From Episyrphus balteatus (Eukaryota; Arthropoda; Insecta; Diptera; Syrphidae): a stretch of DNA of 64,000 nt. The notes under the pieces were generated by a model that saw only the letters and a program-made list of their open reading frames with translations, had not been told where the DNA came from and made no database searches. Positions 46,121-58,264 of the stretch are shown in pieces (the first letter of the stretch is position 1; every line of letters begins with the position of its first letter). The translations under genes were made by a program, and so were the position numbers. The stretch lies in NCBI RefSeq assembly GCF_945859705.1, contig NC_079138.1:2356001-2420000 (forward strand), given 5' to 3'.

Positions 46121-47249
46121 CACGGATCGACCATGACCTTTCTTTTTAGCGGAGCTATTCACAAAAATGATTTTTTTGGAATATTTTGGTACCAAGCAAA
46201 TATCTTATTTTATCGTTTAAATGTAATTTTATTGTATAAAAATATGAGTAAATATAATATAACAGCCAGCTAAAGTCAAATTCTATTTGAGTTAAAATTG
46301 CTCAAAAAGACCAAAAACAGTAGATTTTGAAAGTCCATATTTTATCCAATTTTAGCATTAGTCAATTTTTGTGACCATTGAAAGATAAAGTATTTTCTTT
46401 TTCCGTTACATATTCAAAAGATAAAAATAGACTATTTTATTAAGAACATCAAAAATGCTATTATTTTCTCTTTTTTGAATAGTTTTTCTTGAGTTTTTTA
46501 CAACATTTTAATTTAAAAATTTTTTAAAAGGATATACAAAAAGTTTCTAGAAACAAATTTTCAAATTCGGCCTCATTTTCAAGTTATAGACAAAAACACA
46601 AAAAGTATCAAAAAGAGAAAATATCATATCTTATCAATAGATTTTTAAAAAAATTATCTTATTATTTTTGCCAGAAAATTATTTCAGTGAGAAATTTTTT
46701 TTTTTTGCAAAAATTTCCTTTAAAAATCGATTTTTTTTTTTTTATGTTTGATACATTGAACTTAAAAATCTGGAGTGACCAAAAAAAGTTATTCCAGTAT
46801 TTATTGCTTATTTATTCAGATTTCAGGTGCCGTTTTTTGTTCAGAATGATCGTTTATTACTCAAGACATATGCTTGAAAAAAAAAAAAATGTTGGAAAAA
46901 CTATATCTCGAAAACGTATCCAATCGTAATTTTTTTTAAAGTGATTTCCGAGTTCCTAAGGTCAAAGTAGGTACGTACGAAAAAAAAAATAGTGGGATTG
47001 AGTGTCCATTTTGGCTGTAAACCAGTGTTATCTACCTTAAAAAAAAATTAGCTTTCTTCGACCCACGAGAGTCGAGTTATTATAGTTTTAGGAAACATCG
47101 ATTCATAAGAAAATTAAAAAAAAAAACCCTTGTTCTCAGTGAGAGGGGTTGTTAAAAGAGGATTTGTCGCATGTTTTTCGTTAGTGATTTGGAACTTTGT
47201 TAAAAAATTAATTTGCTGCAAAGCCACTGCTTAAGCTTTTTAGCAAATG
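46121..47249. other. AT-rich, probably old repeat debris
   Basis: The style (CGAAAACG-type phrases, 'CGAGTTATTATAG', and GTAGGTACGTACGA near 46968) resembles decayed family A sequence, but the match is too weak to assign. No gene was recognised. The 80-residue frame at 46687-46929 starts in a T run and has no domain. Confidence 0.35.
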
Positions 47250-47280
47250 TGCACTGTGGCGTATACGTACTTTTTTAAGT
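47250..47280 (+). repeat. Short dispersed word GCACTGTGGCGTATACGTAC
   Basis: This sequence recurs with variation at 48954-48981 and at 60436-60460 within the 9-bp-duplication element. Each copy is followed by a T run. It is probably a remnant of that element family. Confidence 0.5.
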
Positions 47281-48534
47281 ATATTTTTGACTTTTTGTAT
47301 ACCGAATGCACTTTGAACATAAAGATTTTAATAGAAATATGTTTGAAATAGCATTTCCCTAGAAAAATGCTTGAAATATGACAGAACAAATAGTGGGTGG
47401 TGGGTCATATCGACTCGATAAAATGTCGTTTAAATTTAAGTTTTCGAGAGTTATTTGTTAACGTATTTTTTTTTTGGATTTTATGTTCTGGAAATGTTGT
47501 GTAAAATCAAGTTAAACATAAAAAAAAAATTCTTCACGGCTAGCGTATCTACATCCACAAGAAAATTGCTAAATGTTATTACATTTTTTTTATTTTTTTC
47601 ATAAATAACAATTAATTCTTTCTCTCTCACTTCATACCAGCACCACACACAGGTATCTATCACTCACTTAATGTGTATGAGATGAATTAACATCTTTTAG
47701 AGCCATCTTACCATCTCCACACACAACACAAGCCACAGCACTATAAATTTATCGTCTCTCAAAAGCTTCCAAAGCCAACACCACCATCGTCCTTCTGTCC
47801 CACATTCTTTATCTATACACATGCTGCATATGCATGTTCATGTACATGTACATACATATGTTGTGTATAGTCTGATTAATTTCATAACCTTTGGATACAC
47901 AAATTCACAAATATACTAGTCCAACCGACACTACATTTGTATGTATGTATACATGTGTGGTGTATAAGTGTACGCGTACTGCCTTCCTCCATTTATTCTT
48001 GTGCGAATTCATGGTGATGGTGATGTCCTATTCGCATACATCATCAATACAGGAAATGTCAATAAATAAATCGCTCTTTAGTTCTAAATCCAAATGGACT
48101 TGGTCTTTCAGGAGGCAAAATGCTGCGTGCCTTAGAATACATTTGGTAAAAATCATAACAAGAATTCCCTTTGTTCTATTTCTTATTTGCTTAGGTGTGT
48201 ATTAGTGTACAGGTTTTATTGGTTTTTTTTTTTTTTTGGCTTAGAATAAAAGTCCATATATCTTTATTCTGAAATATTCTCAATTTTTTGTTTCCAAGAT
48301 AGTTTTTTTTTTTAATAATAAATACCTACTTCGCATAAAATACAAACACACACACACCGAGAGAAAATATTTGTGTGAAACCTTTTAAAGAATAAAGATA
48401 AATGTCAGAAACTAATGAGAAACAATGGTTTTGCTCTAGAGGGTTGGGTGAGTCTTCTTACAAAAATAAAAAAGCATGATTTGGATGAGTCGTACTAACA
48501 TGCTGTTGGAGTTCAAGCAACTTAAATTTTTAAA
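47281..48534. other. Unique noncoding island
   Basis: The part at 47620-48200 is less AT-biased, with CACACACAACACAAGCC and a dense CATG palindrome run (TGCATATGCATGTTCATG, then TACATGTACATACATATG) near 47826-47860. The 104-residue frame at 47891-48205 shows no domain. Confidence 0.45.
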
Positions 48535-48990
48535 ACTAGTCTAATATATTTTAACACCTTTTGTTCTAATATTTTCATTTTTTGACCCTTCAAAAACATT
48601 TAAGATTCAATTTTTTTTCCTAAAAAGCGAAAAATTGTGTAAAATGCTCAAATTTAGTTAGAAAAACACTAAAAGTCATTGTTTTCACATCCTACTACGT
48701 ACTGAAAAATTCAAACTATTCTGTCACTTGTCTACCTCAAGTTCTTTTCATATACCAAAATATTTTTCAAATTTTCACTTGTCAGAAAATTGTAAATAAA
48801 ATTCTAGTTATTTTCTGCTTTATTGGATTTACACAGACTATCTTCGTCTTGTACGGGTATAGAGAGTCTCTTATGAACCAAGTAAGTTGATAAGATCAAT
48901 ACCCCATCCCCAATCTATTAAATGAATACGAATAAGCACACGAAGAAAAAAATGTTCACTACGGTGTATACGTAATTTTTTTTTAAATAT
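48535..48990. repeat. Decayed fragment related to the element at 59137-60928
   Basis: Shares AAATGCTCAAATTTAG (compare AAACGCTCAAATTTTG), TTGTCTACCTCAAGTTC (compare TTGTCCACCTCGAGTTC) and TTCACTACGGTGTATACG (compare TACACTGTGGTGTATGCG). The order is that of the left half of the large element. No terminal inverted repeat or target duplication is left. Confidence 0.5.
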
Positions 48991-49106
48991 TTTTAATTAT
49001 ACAATTTTCAACTGGAAATATGTTTGCGATAAGCTTTTTTTGTACACAAATGTAGACAACCCTGTAAAGTGATGACTTTTGGCATGGCAACCCTATGCCT
49101 CAAAAA

Positions 49107-49600
49107 AATTGGAGCAAAGAAAAATTTATTTTAGAAATCCAATTTAATGCACATGTACGTAAATAAATCACCTAATACTCTGGCAAGTTTGAGATTTTGT
49201 GTAAGCTTTTAAAAATTTCTAAAAATAAAAAAACCACCAAAAAACAGGCCTTAAAAAATTAGTTGTTTTTTTCAAAAACTACTATTTCGAAAATCAGTGC
49301 CTCATAAAAAAATCCATATTAGACGATTAATTTATTTTTCATTGATATAACTCAAATTTCTTAAAAAAAAATTTCGCTACCTATGATAACCACATTGTCG
49401 AAGGCCTACCCCGTAAATAGTTTTTTAAAAAACCGTTCATAATATTAGAGTTTGTTTTTTCAACACTTTTGTCATTCTTGTAACAAAAATAACCATCCAT
49501 TAAAAAAAATCAACTCTCAACAAATTACAATTTAAAAAATATTTTATTTTCCACCTCATTTTACCCCTATTTACCCTATTTAATTATTGAATCTTTTTGC
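49107..49600 (+). repeat. Dispersed repeat family B, copy 2
   Basis: Begins near TTGGAGCAAAGAAAA and includes AAAAATTTCTAAAAATAAAA followed by ACCACC. It ends with the same TTACCCCTATTTACCCTATT block (49561-49580) as copy 1. A 'CTACCTATGATAACCACATTG' region near 49378 corresponds to the AATAACTAC region of copy 3. Confidence 0.65.
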
Positions 49601-52545
49601 TTAAGTGGCTCAGGTGGAACGTGAGGATGAGTCATGCATCCAGTCGGCGTTCATCAATTTTTAAGACGTTATCACGTCAAAAGTTGTAAAAAAAACTTTA
49701 CAATTACCTACATTTTAGGTACTTACACTCTTCAAAATACATTCTCAATCCCCTTCGATCTTATTTTAAGACATTTTTTTTTAAGTATATGGAAAAGGAA
49801 CTTCTAATCCTATAGGTCTCAAATCAAGTTATGAATTTTCAAACCAAAACCTACAGTTACACGTTTCATTCACTATATTTTTTTGTTTTCTACGTGTGAA
49901 CAGGCAATATGTAGGTGTTGAATACGTGTAATATTGTTCTCTTTTTTAAATAATTTTGCGTTCTGTTATTTTACTGTTATATCCTTCACAACACAAATAT
50001 GTATATAAACATGTGTAAAAACCGGATAGGTGTTCAATGAACATAAAAAACGAATCGTCTTTCCCCACGATACTCGCACGTATTTTATGTTACAAAAAAA
50101 AAAACAAGCTTTTTGTATTTATGCTTTATACCCCGAGAAATGTCCTTAGTTCTTGTATTTTTGTACTTTTCTGTTTGAATTCATAGTACTTTGTGTAGGT
50201 TTGTGTTTTTTTTTTCATATTATTTGATTTTAAGATGACGAATATATAAACAACAACAACAACAACTCATTTCGAATTTGAGTAGCAAATATTAAGCCTA
50301 CAACCTTTTTTTGTTTGAAAACTCAATAATTCTGACGACATCACATGCATAACAAAGAGTGTGCTTGTGTAGATATAGGGCATAGGTGAAACAAGAGTTC
50401 CTGTGAGAAAAGTCCTTTTTTAAGACAGAATATGCCATCTCCCGACATTCAGTTAATTCACATCCCAGGCAAAGTTTAACTTTTTAGTCTTTTTTTTTTT
50501 TATTTATTTTTGTATAAAATGCATGGCAGAGAGAAAACTGACGATATCAGAAGATTCTCTTTTTCCACCTCCAGGAAATTCTCTGAGACCCCCTCAAGTT
50601 AGCTACCAAGTCTGAGAAAGTTACTCGAGGGGGATTTATCGTTAAGACAAAATAGGGGACATCCAACAAGAACGTCAGGATGGATAGCTATAAGCTTGAA
50701 GAGGAAAAATCTTAAAAAAAAAAAAAAACTTCAAGTACTTTGAGTAGCATCATAAGGTCGTCAAAAAAAAAAACTTTGTAAACCCTAAAGAAAGAGACAA
50801 AAAAAAACTCAGCAAAGTGGACAGGTAGAGTTTAAAGTTTAAAGAACAAAATCTTTTTGTGTAAATTCAGACACATCGAGTTACCTCTAAGCTATACCTA
50901 TATTCCAAGAACGAGCAACGCGAGGTATTCCAACAAGTGCCAATCAATTTCCGTTGAAAATGTCAGCCTTGTCTAAAACTCAATGATTTCTAGCATAAAA
51001 TTCTTCTTAAAAGACAAATATGAAAAGACGAGAGAAAGTATTTTACATATTGGATATAATTTTGCAAAGACAAAAACGAAGAAGAAAGAAGGCGGCTGCG
51101 AAGCGACGTGTCACTCACTCAGTTAGAAAAGTTACTCCTAACCAGTTGGCTCTTAAACCTTGCCTGCCAATTCAATGCGCTCTATGTTGGAAAAGTTTTG
51201 TAGCAAATTAAATTGCAGCCAACTATTACAAGTAGGAATTTTATAAGACATCAGACCAGGAAGAGGGAGTGCACAGTTTTTGAAAGAGAGAGGAGAGAAG
51301 AATAAGATGTGCAATGATGATGATGATGATGATGGAAAAGTCTGTGTTATTCATAGAAAGGAGGATGTTTTGAGCAAAATTTCCGCCCAAGATATTCAGG
51401 GAAAAAGTATAAACTTAGTGAGATTAATAAAGATTGCACTTAAAGAGATTTTGATTTGTTTTTGTTTCTATTAGATAATTTTGTTTTCTTACTATCGTCA
51501 TTTTTGTAAAGTTACTATATAAGCTTGGAGCTCAGTTTTGAAAATTAAATCTTTCTTTTATTTTCTTTTAATTTCAGACCTATACAATATAAATCCTTGA
51601 GCAACTTTATAACTGACTAAGTCCTTAAATAAGGTAAGAAGAATGAAACAAGATAAAACAAAATAGACTTTTTTTTTTTTGGATTTATGAAAAATTATGA
51701 GTTTCGAACTAGAAAATTGATAAATAAAAGTCTTGTTTGAATCGTGGAATATCTATTTTTATAAGAGGCTCTTCTAAGTTGATTCTCCATTTATGACGAT
51801 GACAAAGGGACTTACTTAATTAGGATATTAATTTCCATAGTTGTAACTGGTATAGCGTTTTTTTTTAAGTCGGAACGTCTCAAAACTGAGTCATTGTCAC
51901 ATATCCTCTGAGCCTGTTTGCAGTGTCTAGTTGATGAGTTATTTGAAATTCAAATTGGTTTTTTTTTTTTTTTTTAATTCGGAAGAAGATTTCTTTGGCC
52001 ACACAATTCTCGAAACAAGTTTTGGTTTGAAGATATTTGTTTGAAGTGAATAGAAATATCCGGTTAGGTACAAAAATTACAAAACATATTTTCGAAAATA
52101 TGAAAATATGCCAAAAAAAAATGGATTTTTAAAAAATTCCTCCAAATCCATCAAATAAAAGGCGTTTTTAAGCTCTATTATTACAATGAATCATACTATT
52201 ATACATAAAAAAAATCACAAAAGAAAGAATTTTTTGTGTAAAACCTGAGTAAATATAGAATTTGAATTAAATATTTCCCGGCCGCCGCCGCACAACAGCC
52301 GCACCACCACGTGCCGTTTGACAGGAAATTTCGCAGTACCATGAAAAAAAAAATACTATTCGACGAAAATAAGATTCGAACGAGAATAGAATTGATGATA
52401 GCGGTGCAGCTATAATGTGGCGGATTAGATATTTTGATCATGATGGGGATGTGGTGCGGCAGCGCAGCGGTAATATGGCTCTCAAAAAGATGTGCAGCGG
52501 TGGTGCTGAGATGGTAGTAGCTTGTGGCTCTTCGTTATTCCATTT
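49601..52545. other. Unique noncoding stretch, 2.9 kb, with GC-rich island
   Basis: The parts at 50320-51480 and 52260-52530 are less AT-biased. A (GAT)n run lies at 51317-51335. The 52260-52530 island contains CCCGGCCGCCGCCGCACAAC, an E box CACGTG at 52308-52313, and GCGGTGCAGC and GTGCGGCAGCGCAGCGG words. The 63-residue Lys/Arg-rich frame at 51020-51211 shows no recognisable domain. No gene is supported. Confidence 0.5.
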
Positions 52546-53667
52546 CTAACCCTCTGTAGGCACACCACTTTTTTGTGACGTTAGGGTAACTTCGGGCATT
52601 ATGGCGCACCGGGCATTATGGCGCACCTCTCAACTACCATACTTCCAATACTCACTTTTAAATAAAACCAATGCAGAAACTTTGGCCTTCGTCGAACACT
52701 AGCCTTGTGACGATCGCAGGTCAGTGCTATTATTTTTGTGCCAAACAAAAAAGAAAACAAAAAAAAAATACCGGTTCTGGGTTCCAATATAATAAATCTT
52801 TGTTTTTGTTTGTGTGTATCTCGGTAAGTATACAGTGCACGTGTTAGTTGTAAAGAGTGAAACGCAGAGTACAGTTTTGGTTTGGTTATATCACTTGTTA
52901 TATTTTAACTGAAGTAAGAATTGTGTTTAGTTTTTGGAGTTTTGTGAATATGTGTATATTTTGCAATATGGCGCAGATGCAATAAGGGCATTATGGCGCT
53001 ATATTATACCCGACTGCGCCATAATGCCCTTATGTAAAACTAATTTCAAAAGTAACTCTGCATTTTTTTAAATTTGAAAATAACCTCAATTTAACGTTAA
53101 TTTTATGAAACTTATTAACAATTATATTTCAGAAATGCTGAATATACGTAAAAAAAGTAAAGGGTTCCGAAGTAAATGGGGTTCGCCATATTGCCCGTAC
53201 ATAGGGCAATATGGTTTTTTTTTGACTATTTTTAAATTAATTTATTTTTTGTTAAAAAGCTTGAATTTTTATTCTTAAATAATTTATTTATGTTACGTTT
53301 TTATGAAATTTAATTAAAAAAAATGATTGAAGTAAAAATTGTAGTCCGTAGTAAAGATATTTGAGTTTGTGCTTAGGTATGCCATAATGCCCTAATTTAC
53401 CCTATAGGTACACGGTAGCGAATTTGGTTTATCCTTTTTCATGTCGCTAGAACTTTTAACTGTCTGAATATTTTATAGAGAATCATGTATGAAATTGATG
53501 TAGAATTTTCCAAGGAATTCGAATATGCTATTTACAATTCCAAAAAAATATATTTTCATTCTTATAAAGAGACTTTTTTGTGACCACTTTTTTGAAAAAT
53601 CGTAATTTTTTTTTATTTCTGTCCTGCCAAATTAGAACCAATGTGCGGAGTTAGGACAGAGGGTTAA
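52546..53667. mobile_element. piggyBac-like MITE, second copy, split by a nested insertion
   Basis: Left: CTAA (a degenerate TTAA) at 52546-52549, then CCCTCTGTAGGCACACCAC. Right: GGACAGAGGG, then TTAA at 53664-53667. It is the reverse complement of the 21729-22021 copy, with shared internal words TTCATGTCGCTAGAACTTTT, AGAATCATGTATGAAATTGA and AAAGAGACTTTTTTGTGACC. Its left part stops after GTGACGT and resumes with ATAGGTACACGG at 53404, because 52584-53402 is a separate element. No transposase is present. Confidence 0.85.
52584..53402. mobile_element. TA-flanked nonautonomous element nested in the piggyBac-like MITE
   Basis: The ends are GGGTAACTTCGGGCATTATG and, reversed, GGGTAAATTAGGGCATTATG. 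TA lies at 52582-52583 and 53403-53404. Removing the element and one TA restores GTGACGTTATAGG, against GTGACGTGATAGG in the uninterrupted copy, so the boundary is exact. TA duplication points to the Tc1/mariner group. The interior (819 bp in all) repeats the end word several times. GGGCATTATGGCGC at about 52988 faces GCGCCATAATGCCC at about 53018 across a short loop. CCATATTGCCCGTAC with TAGGGCAATATGG lies near 53187. No transposase is visible. Confidence 0.88.
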
Positions 53668-55932
53668 CATAAAAATCAATGCTCTGCTTACATAAAATTC
53701 GGTTTTCTCTAAAAATAGGATTTTTGTTTGAATATCAAATAAGTCAAGCACTAAAAAAAATATATGAATTTTTTTATCGAGAACTTAACTAGCACCTAAA
53801 TATTATGTAGATACAAACAGTTTCCGCCATTTTCTATTATTTGCATAACTTTTAAAAACTTATTTTGTCTAAAAGTAGTTGAGTACTTAATTTATTGTTG
53901 GGATACTTAACTAATCCTCAATTAGCACTAAAAGTTGGAATAACAAAACATAATTCTGCTGGATATTAAGTTTTAATTGGAAGTTACTACTCAATCAATT
54001 GACAAACTAATACATGTAGATCTTTGTAATTGTTGCCTACAACTTGTCTGTCAAAAAAAAAAAAAAAAAAAAAATTCTTCAATTTAACCTTAAGTGAAAC
54101 TCTGGAAATTCCATTTACTTCCTTCCATTTTTTGCTCTAAAAAAAATAGCGCAGCAAATTTCCTTGCTAAAAGAACTCAACTTGTGAGCACCACCTACAC
54201 ATACACCTCTTTTTAAGTCTTGCGGTTAAAAATGTCTACGAGATGACGCGACATAAAAAGTGTCATACACTAAAGAAGGTATACACGAGAAGCAAGAAAA
54301 TGTGCATCGTCCTTCACTAATCCTATGATGCCACTTTGACCTACGTGTTAGCCTAGATAATGACCGTCCTCACTTAGCTTGTTTACGATAGCTTTCATTC
54401 TCTGTGAACTAAAGAAAATTTGTGAGCGCCCCCTGTGCTATTGTGTTGCAACCTAAAACAAAAAAAAAAAACAAAAAAAAAAAACCCCGAAGAACTAAAC
54501 CAAACGAATCTGTGTTAAAAGTTTTACCCTGATGGCAAAATTTATGAAGAAAAAAAAAAAAAAAAGGATGCAATATTCCTTTTTTTTTTTTACACAACTT
54601 GTTTTTTCCTCTCATTTTCCTTGAAGGATGATAAAAAGGACCTTTTTTGCGTCGTCGTGGATGCACGTGGTTGGTGCGGATTTTGTATGACTGTGATGAG
54701 GTTGAGGATTAAAGGAACGTGAAGAGGTTGGAAAAAAAGTTGTCAGTTTTTAAGAAATAGTTGCCAAAGTAGCCCTTAGGGTTCTCCTCTCATCCAACGA
54801 AATGTAAAACGAAGCAATTTCTCAAATTACATCCTTCATATCATAGATAAATACACCTTACTCTACACACACACAAATACACTTAAGAACAATCTTTCTT
54901 GCTTACAAATATCTATACAAGAACAAAAAATAAAGGAAGTTTTTGGTAAATTATTCTGTGCCATCTCCATTTTCCGCCGTTGTTTGGCGGTTTTCCCGTA
55001 CACAAAACTTTGCCCAGGATCAAATTTTAGAGATAGATACTTCTTCTAACTTTCCTTGCTGCTGCTTCAGCTGTTCTTTGTGTTGTTGTTATTATTGTTA
55101 TTATAACTACGAGAGTAGGTATTATTATTATTATTATTATTTTTATACTCTGTACTCAGTTTTTTTTTCTGTACCTTTATTTTAATGTTGATGAGGTTGA
55201 TTTGCCAAAGAACTTGAGAAATGTGGTTAGTATATTTAGTCCTTTTTCGCGCTGCATGAGAAATTTCGGTACTGCTGGTCGCTGGTATTGCTGTTGTTTA
55301 TCTGATTAGTCCTTTCTTGCTACACAGAAGGAACAAAAAAAAAAAATAAAGGATCAAAGTTAAGCAAAAAACAAGGAGATGTATAAAGAAAACCCTTGTA
55401 CGGTGCGGTCGGTGGTCAGGATTTGCTCTAAGATTAAAGTTAGAAAATATTCTTGACATTTAATGAAGGAGAAATGAACAACCGAGAAGACAAAAAAAAA
55501 AAAAAATACACTAAAAGTTTTCCAGTCAAACCATGAGAAAATTATGAACATGAGAAATATTTATGTACAATCGAAATAACAGTGTCAAAGAGATAAGTAA
55601 GAAAACGAATGATATTTTTAAAAGCCAACTCAAATTAGAAAAGGGGTTGGCATTTAATTTTTTCTAATTATTTTTTTTAAAGCAAAAGAAAAGTGTCCAA
55701 TGTTATTTATTTTCTGAGTGATTGAGATTGAAATATGAAAATAAAACATTAATAACTCCAGAAATTATTGTTTTGCCAAAACCATATGTAAAAAAGCTGG
55801 TGAATATTGTAAGTGAATGTATATATGCAAAAAAGAGACCTAAAAACCGTATAGGTCCGAAAAAGGAGAACCAAATACCGAATTTAAAGACGGAAGAAGA
55901 GGCGAAATGCAGCAAGACTACCTATATAGCAA
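53668..55932. other. Unique-looking noncoding DNA
   Basis: The parts at 54180-54440 and 54640-55290 are less AT-biased. Features include an A run of about 22 bases near 54053, a TTATTATTATTATTATTA microsatellite near 55117, and CTGCTGCTTCAGCTG near 55060. All frames of 60-85 residues contain homopolymer runs. No exon is supported. Confidence 0.45.
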
Positions 55933-56019
55933 CCCAACTAAGAATTTTGCTTCTATAAAGCTTTATAGAAGCAAAAGAAGCATGTATAAGGCTTTACAGA
56001 AGCAAAATTGTTAGTCGGG
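55933..56019. mobile_element. 87-bp hairpin MITE, copy 1
   Basis: Starts CCCAACTAAGAATTTTGC, then TTCTATAAAGC. The reversed end reads CCCGACTAACAATTTTGC, then TTCTGTAAAGC. The 29-bp ends pair with few mismatches, and the interior has its own CTATAAAGCTTTATAG palindrome. The full sequence therefore folds into one or two hairpins. Related copies are at 56097-56186 and 63269-63354. Confidence 0.8.
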
Positions 56020-56096
56020 AAAGCTCTAGTGTAAAAGGTATGAATTTTCATATATTGACTCAGACCACTACCTCCTAGGAAGTTCCACATCGGACG

Positions 56097-56186
56097 AGTC
56101 CTAAATAACAATTTTGCTTCTATAAAGCTTTACCGAAGCTATAGAAGCACCTGTAAAGCTTTACAGAAGCAAAATTGTTTGTTGGA
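56097..56186. mobile_element. 87-bp-class hairpin MITE, copy 2
   Basis: Reads CTAAATAACAATTTTGC, then TTCTATAAAGC. The reversed end is CCAACAAACAATTTTGC, then TTCTGTAAAGC. It lies only 77 bp from copy 1 in the same arrangement. Confidence 0.8.
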
Positions 56187-57654
56187 ATGAGATTGACAGG
56201 TTCGTTTCTGTGAATTTGTAGAAATTTGCGATCTTTATAATGGCAACAATGAAACAAACTCCATTCAATAGCAGATTGTACTAGGAAGTCATTTCCAAGC
56301 TTAAGTCCAATAAAACTGCTGTCCAATAAAACTGACCTCAATCAATTTGACGTTGCGAAACTGGGAGCAGCTACTTAAAGTTATTCTGCCATCTTCCTTT
56401 GATTATTGTAATATTTTCAGCTTGACAAAGTTGGTTCAAATAACAGCTGTTTCATTGATGCCAATCCGATCATCAGAATCCTTTATTCAATTGATTTGAG
56501 GTGGCTTAGTCTAGTAATTTTGTATTTTAGTTGAAAAACTCATCAACTCCAATGAATAGACAAGTATTTTTACTAGCCTCTTCAACATTTGGTTTTATTT
56601 GAAATGTTTTATGTAGATTGAACGTATTCAAATACGTTCATCTTAAACCAGAATTAATTCCAGGAAAAATTCTTATGCTGCAACCATACACTGATTGCTT
56701 TTGAATAGACCAAAAGGATTGAACACAGTCAAAAAATTGTCGATTATTTTGAGTGGAATGGAATAATAATAAAAAAATCAAATTAGCAAGTTTGTTTTTC
56801 AGTACATTTCTTTGGAAATATAAGTGAGATTTTGATTGAAATTTCCAACACAAATAAATTGCAACCATACAAAAATCGAAACGGGCAAAAATAGCAACCA
56901 ACAGAATATTGAAACAAAAAAAAAAAAAAAACAAAACAAACATCAACTTCATCATCATCTGAGGTGGTGTTAATTTTAATGTGTGTTGATTCCAAGACGA
57001 CGGATGTTATTTGCCATTTCCTGAAGAGCCAGGATGTCACCCAAATGCATTGATACTCCAACAAGTACAAAAAAGAAAACAAGACAAATATTTTGAAGGT
57101 AAATATCTCCGTGTCGTCGCGTCATCGTTGTTTTTACGATGTCGATATCGTCTGCTACGGCTGCTGCTGCACTGCTGTAAATTTGATTTTACTGACATCA
57201 CAAGAATTCAATATACATTTCCTGTTGTTTCGTCCTTATTTTTGTTCCTGCACTTCCTCCTGTCAAAGCACATTTTGCTCATATAATATAAATCGATCTT
57301 TTCGTTAGAAAAAAAAAAATAAAAGTGCAGAAAAGAAAATTGAGAGAGCATTGTTTACCATGAAATCGTATCTTTATCATTCGTCACCATCATCATCGAA
57401 AGGTTTTTAGATTTCAAAATCACAAAAAAAAAAAAGAAAAAGAGAACAAAATATGTAGTAATGCTTTTTTTTGGGAAAGGACTAATTTTTTTTCCTTAGC
57501 GTCAAATAAGTGATAAGAGTATCATCGATCGATAAGGGGACTGTTTCATAATGTTTGCTAGTTCGTTATTTTAGCTCGTCATTTTGATGCCATAATTCGC
57601 GTCACGTACAATAAATGCCAATCATCGAAAAAAGTGTTTAAATAATCGGATTGG
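56187..57654. other. Unique-looking noncoding DNA
   Basis: Contains less AT-biased segments at 57105-57180 (TGTCGATATCGTCTGC, GGCTGCTGCTGCACTGCTG) and 57520-57620 (ATCGATCGATAAG). The minus-strand frames of 106 and 99 residues overlap in different phases and are Phe-rich. No gene is supported. Confidence 0.45.
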
Positions 57655-57925
57655 GGTCAAAATCCCGAAAACCGAAATCCTGAAAACCCAATATCTTGAA
57701 AACTCAGAATCCCGAAAAAAATTTGTTTTTGTTAAATCATTTTTTTTTTTTATTGTTTAATAAAAGTTTCAAAATTGGAGCATTGACATATTTTGGCAAA
57801 TTTTTTCAATTTTAATTACGGTATTTTTTGGGCTTTCTGGATTTCGTGTTTTCGGGATTCTAGGTTTTCGGGATTTAGGTTGGCTTATGGGCTTTCTGGG
57901 TTTTGGATTTCGGGATACTGTCCGT
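57655..57925. mobile_element. Inverted-array element, CCCGAAAACC family, complete copy
   Basis: The left array (57655-57722) starts GGGTCAAAATCCCGAAAACC and repeats GAAATCCTGAAAACCC-type words. The right array (about 57828-57920) carries the complements (GGGCTTTCTGGATTTCG, TTTTCGGGATTC, GGTTTTCGGGATTT) and ends TTTCGGGATACTG. The centre of about 105 bp is AT-rich. Left-array-only fragments occur at 36700 and 37885. No protein is encoded. Confidence 0.75.
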
Positions 57926-58264
57926 CTCTCTAATCAATATTCTAAAAAATGCATTCAAGTGTCCTAAAATGATAAAACAAATAACACTACATTATGACTT
58001 AATATTTTTAATAAAATGTATTAGACTATACTTAATTTTGTTCAGTGAATAAAAAGAAAGTACAAATTTCTTGATTCTTGAATCATTTTCTATTTTATTT
58101 AATTTCTTAGTCAACTGTTTTACATATATAAAAACTTGCTAAAGATTAAGATGTTATTTAGGTATATCTTCGCTTTTTCGAAATAAAAGAAATAAACTTT
58201 TTTATCTCTTATTATATTATCAACTTTTTTATATAAAAAGTTTACAAAAACGGTTAAAAAAATT
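57926..58264. other. AT-rich noncoding spacer
   Basis: No gene or repeat was recognised. Confidence 0.4.

Noticed and set aside
51020..51211. Lys/Arg-rich 63-residue frame as a ribosomal-protein-like peptide
   Set aside because: Basic composition alone comes from AAG/AGA-rich sequence; no family signature and no conserved context.
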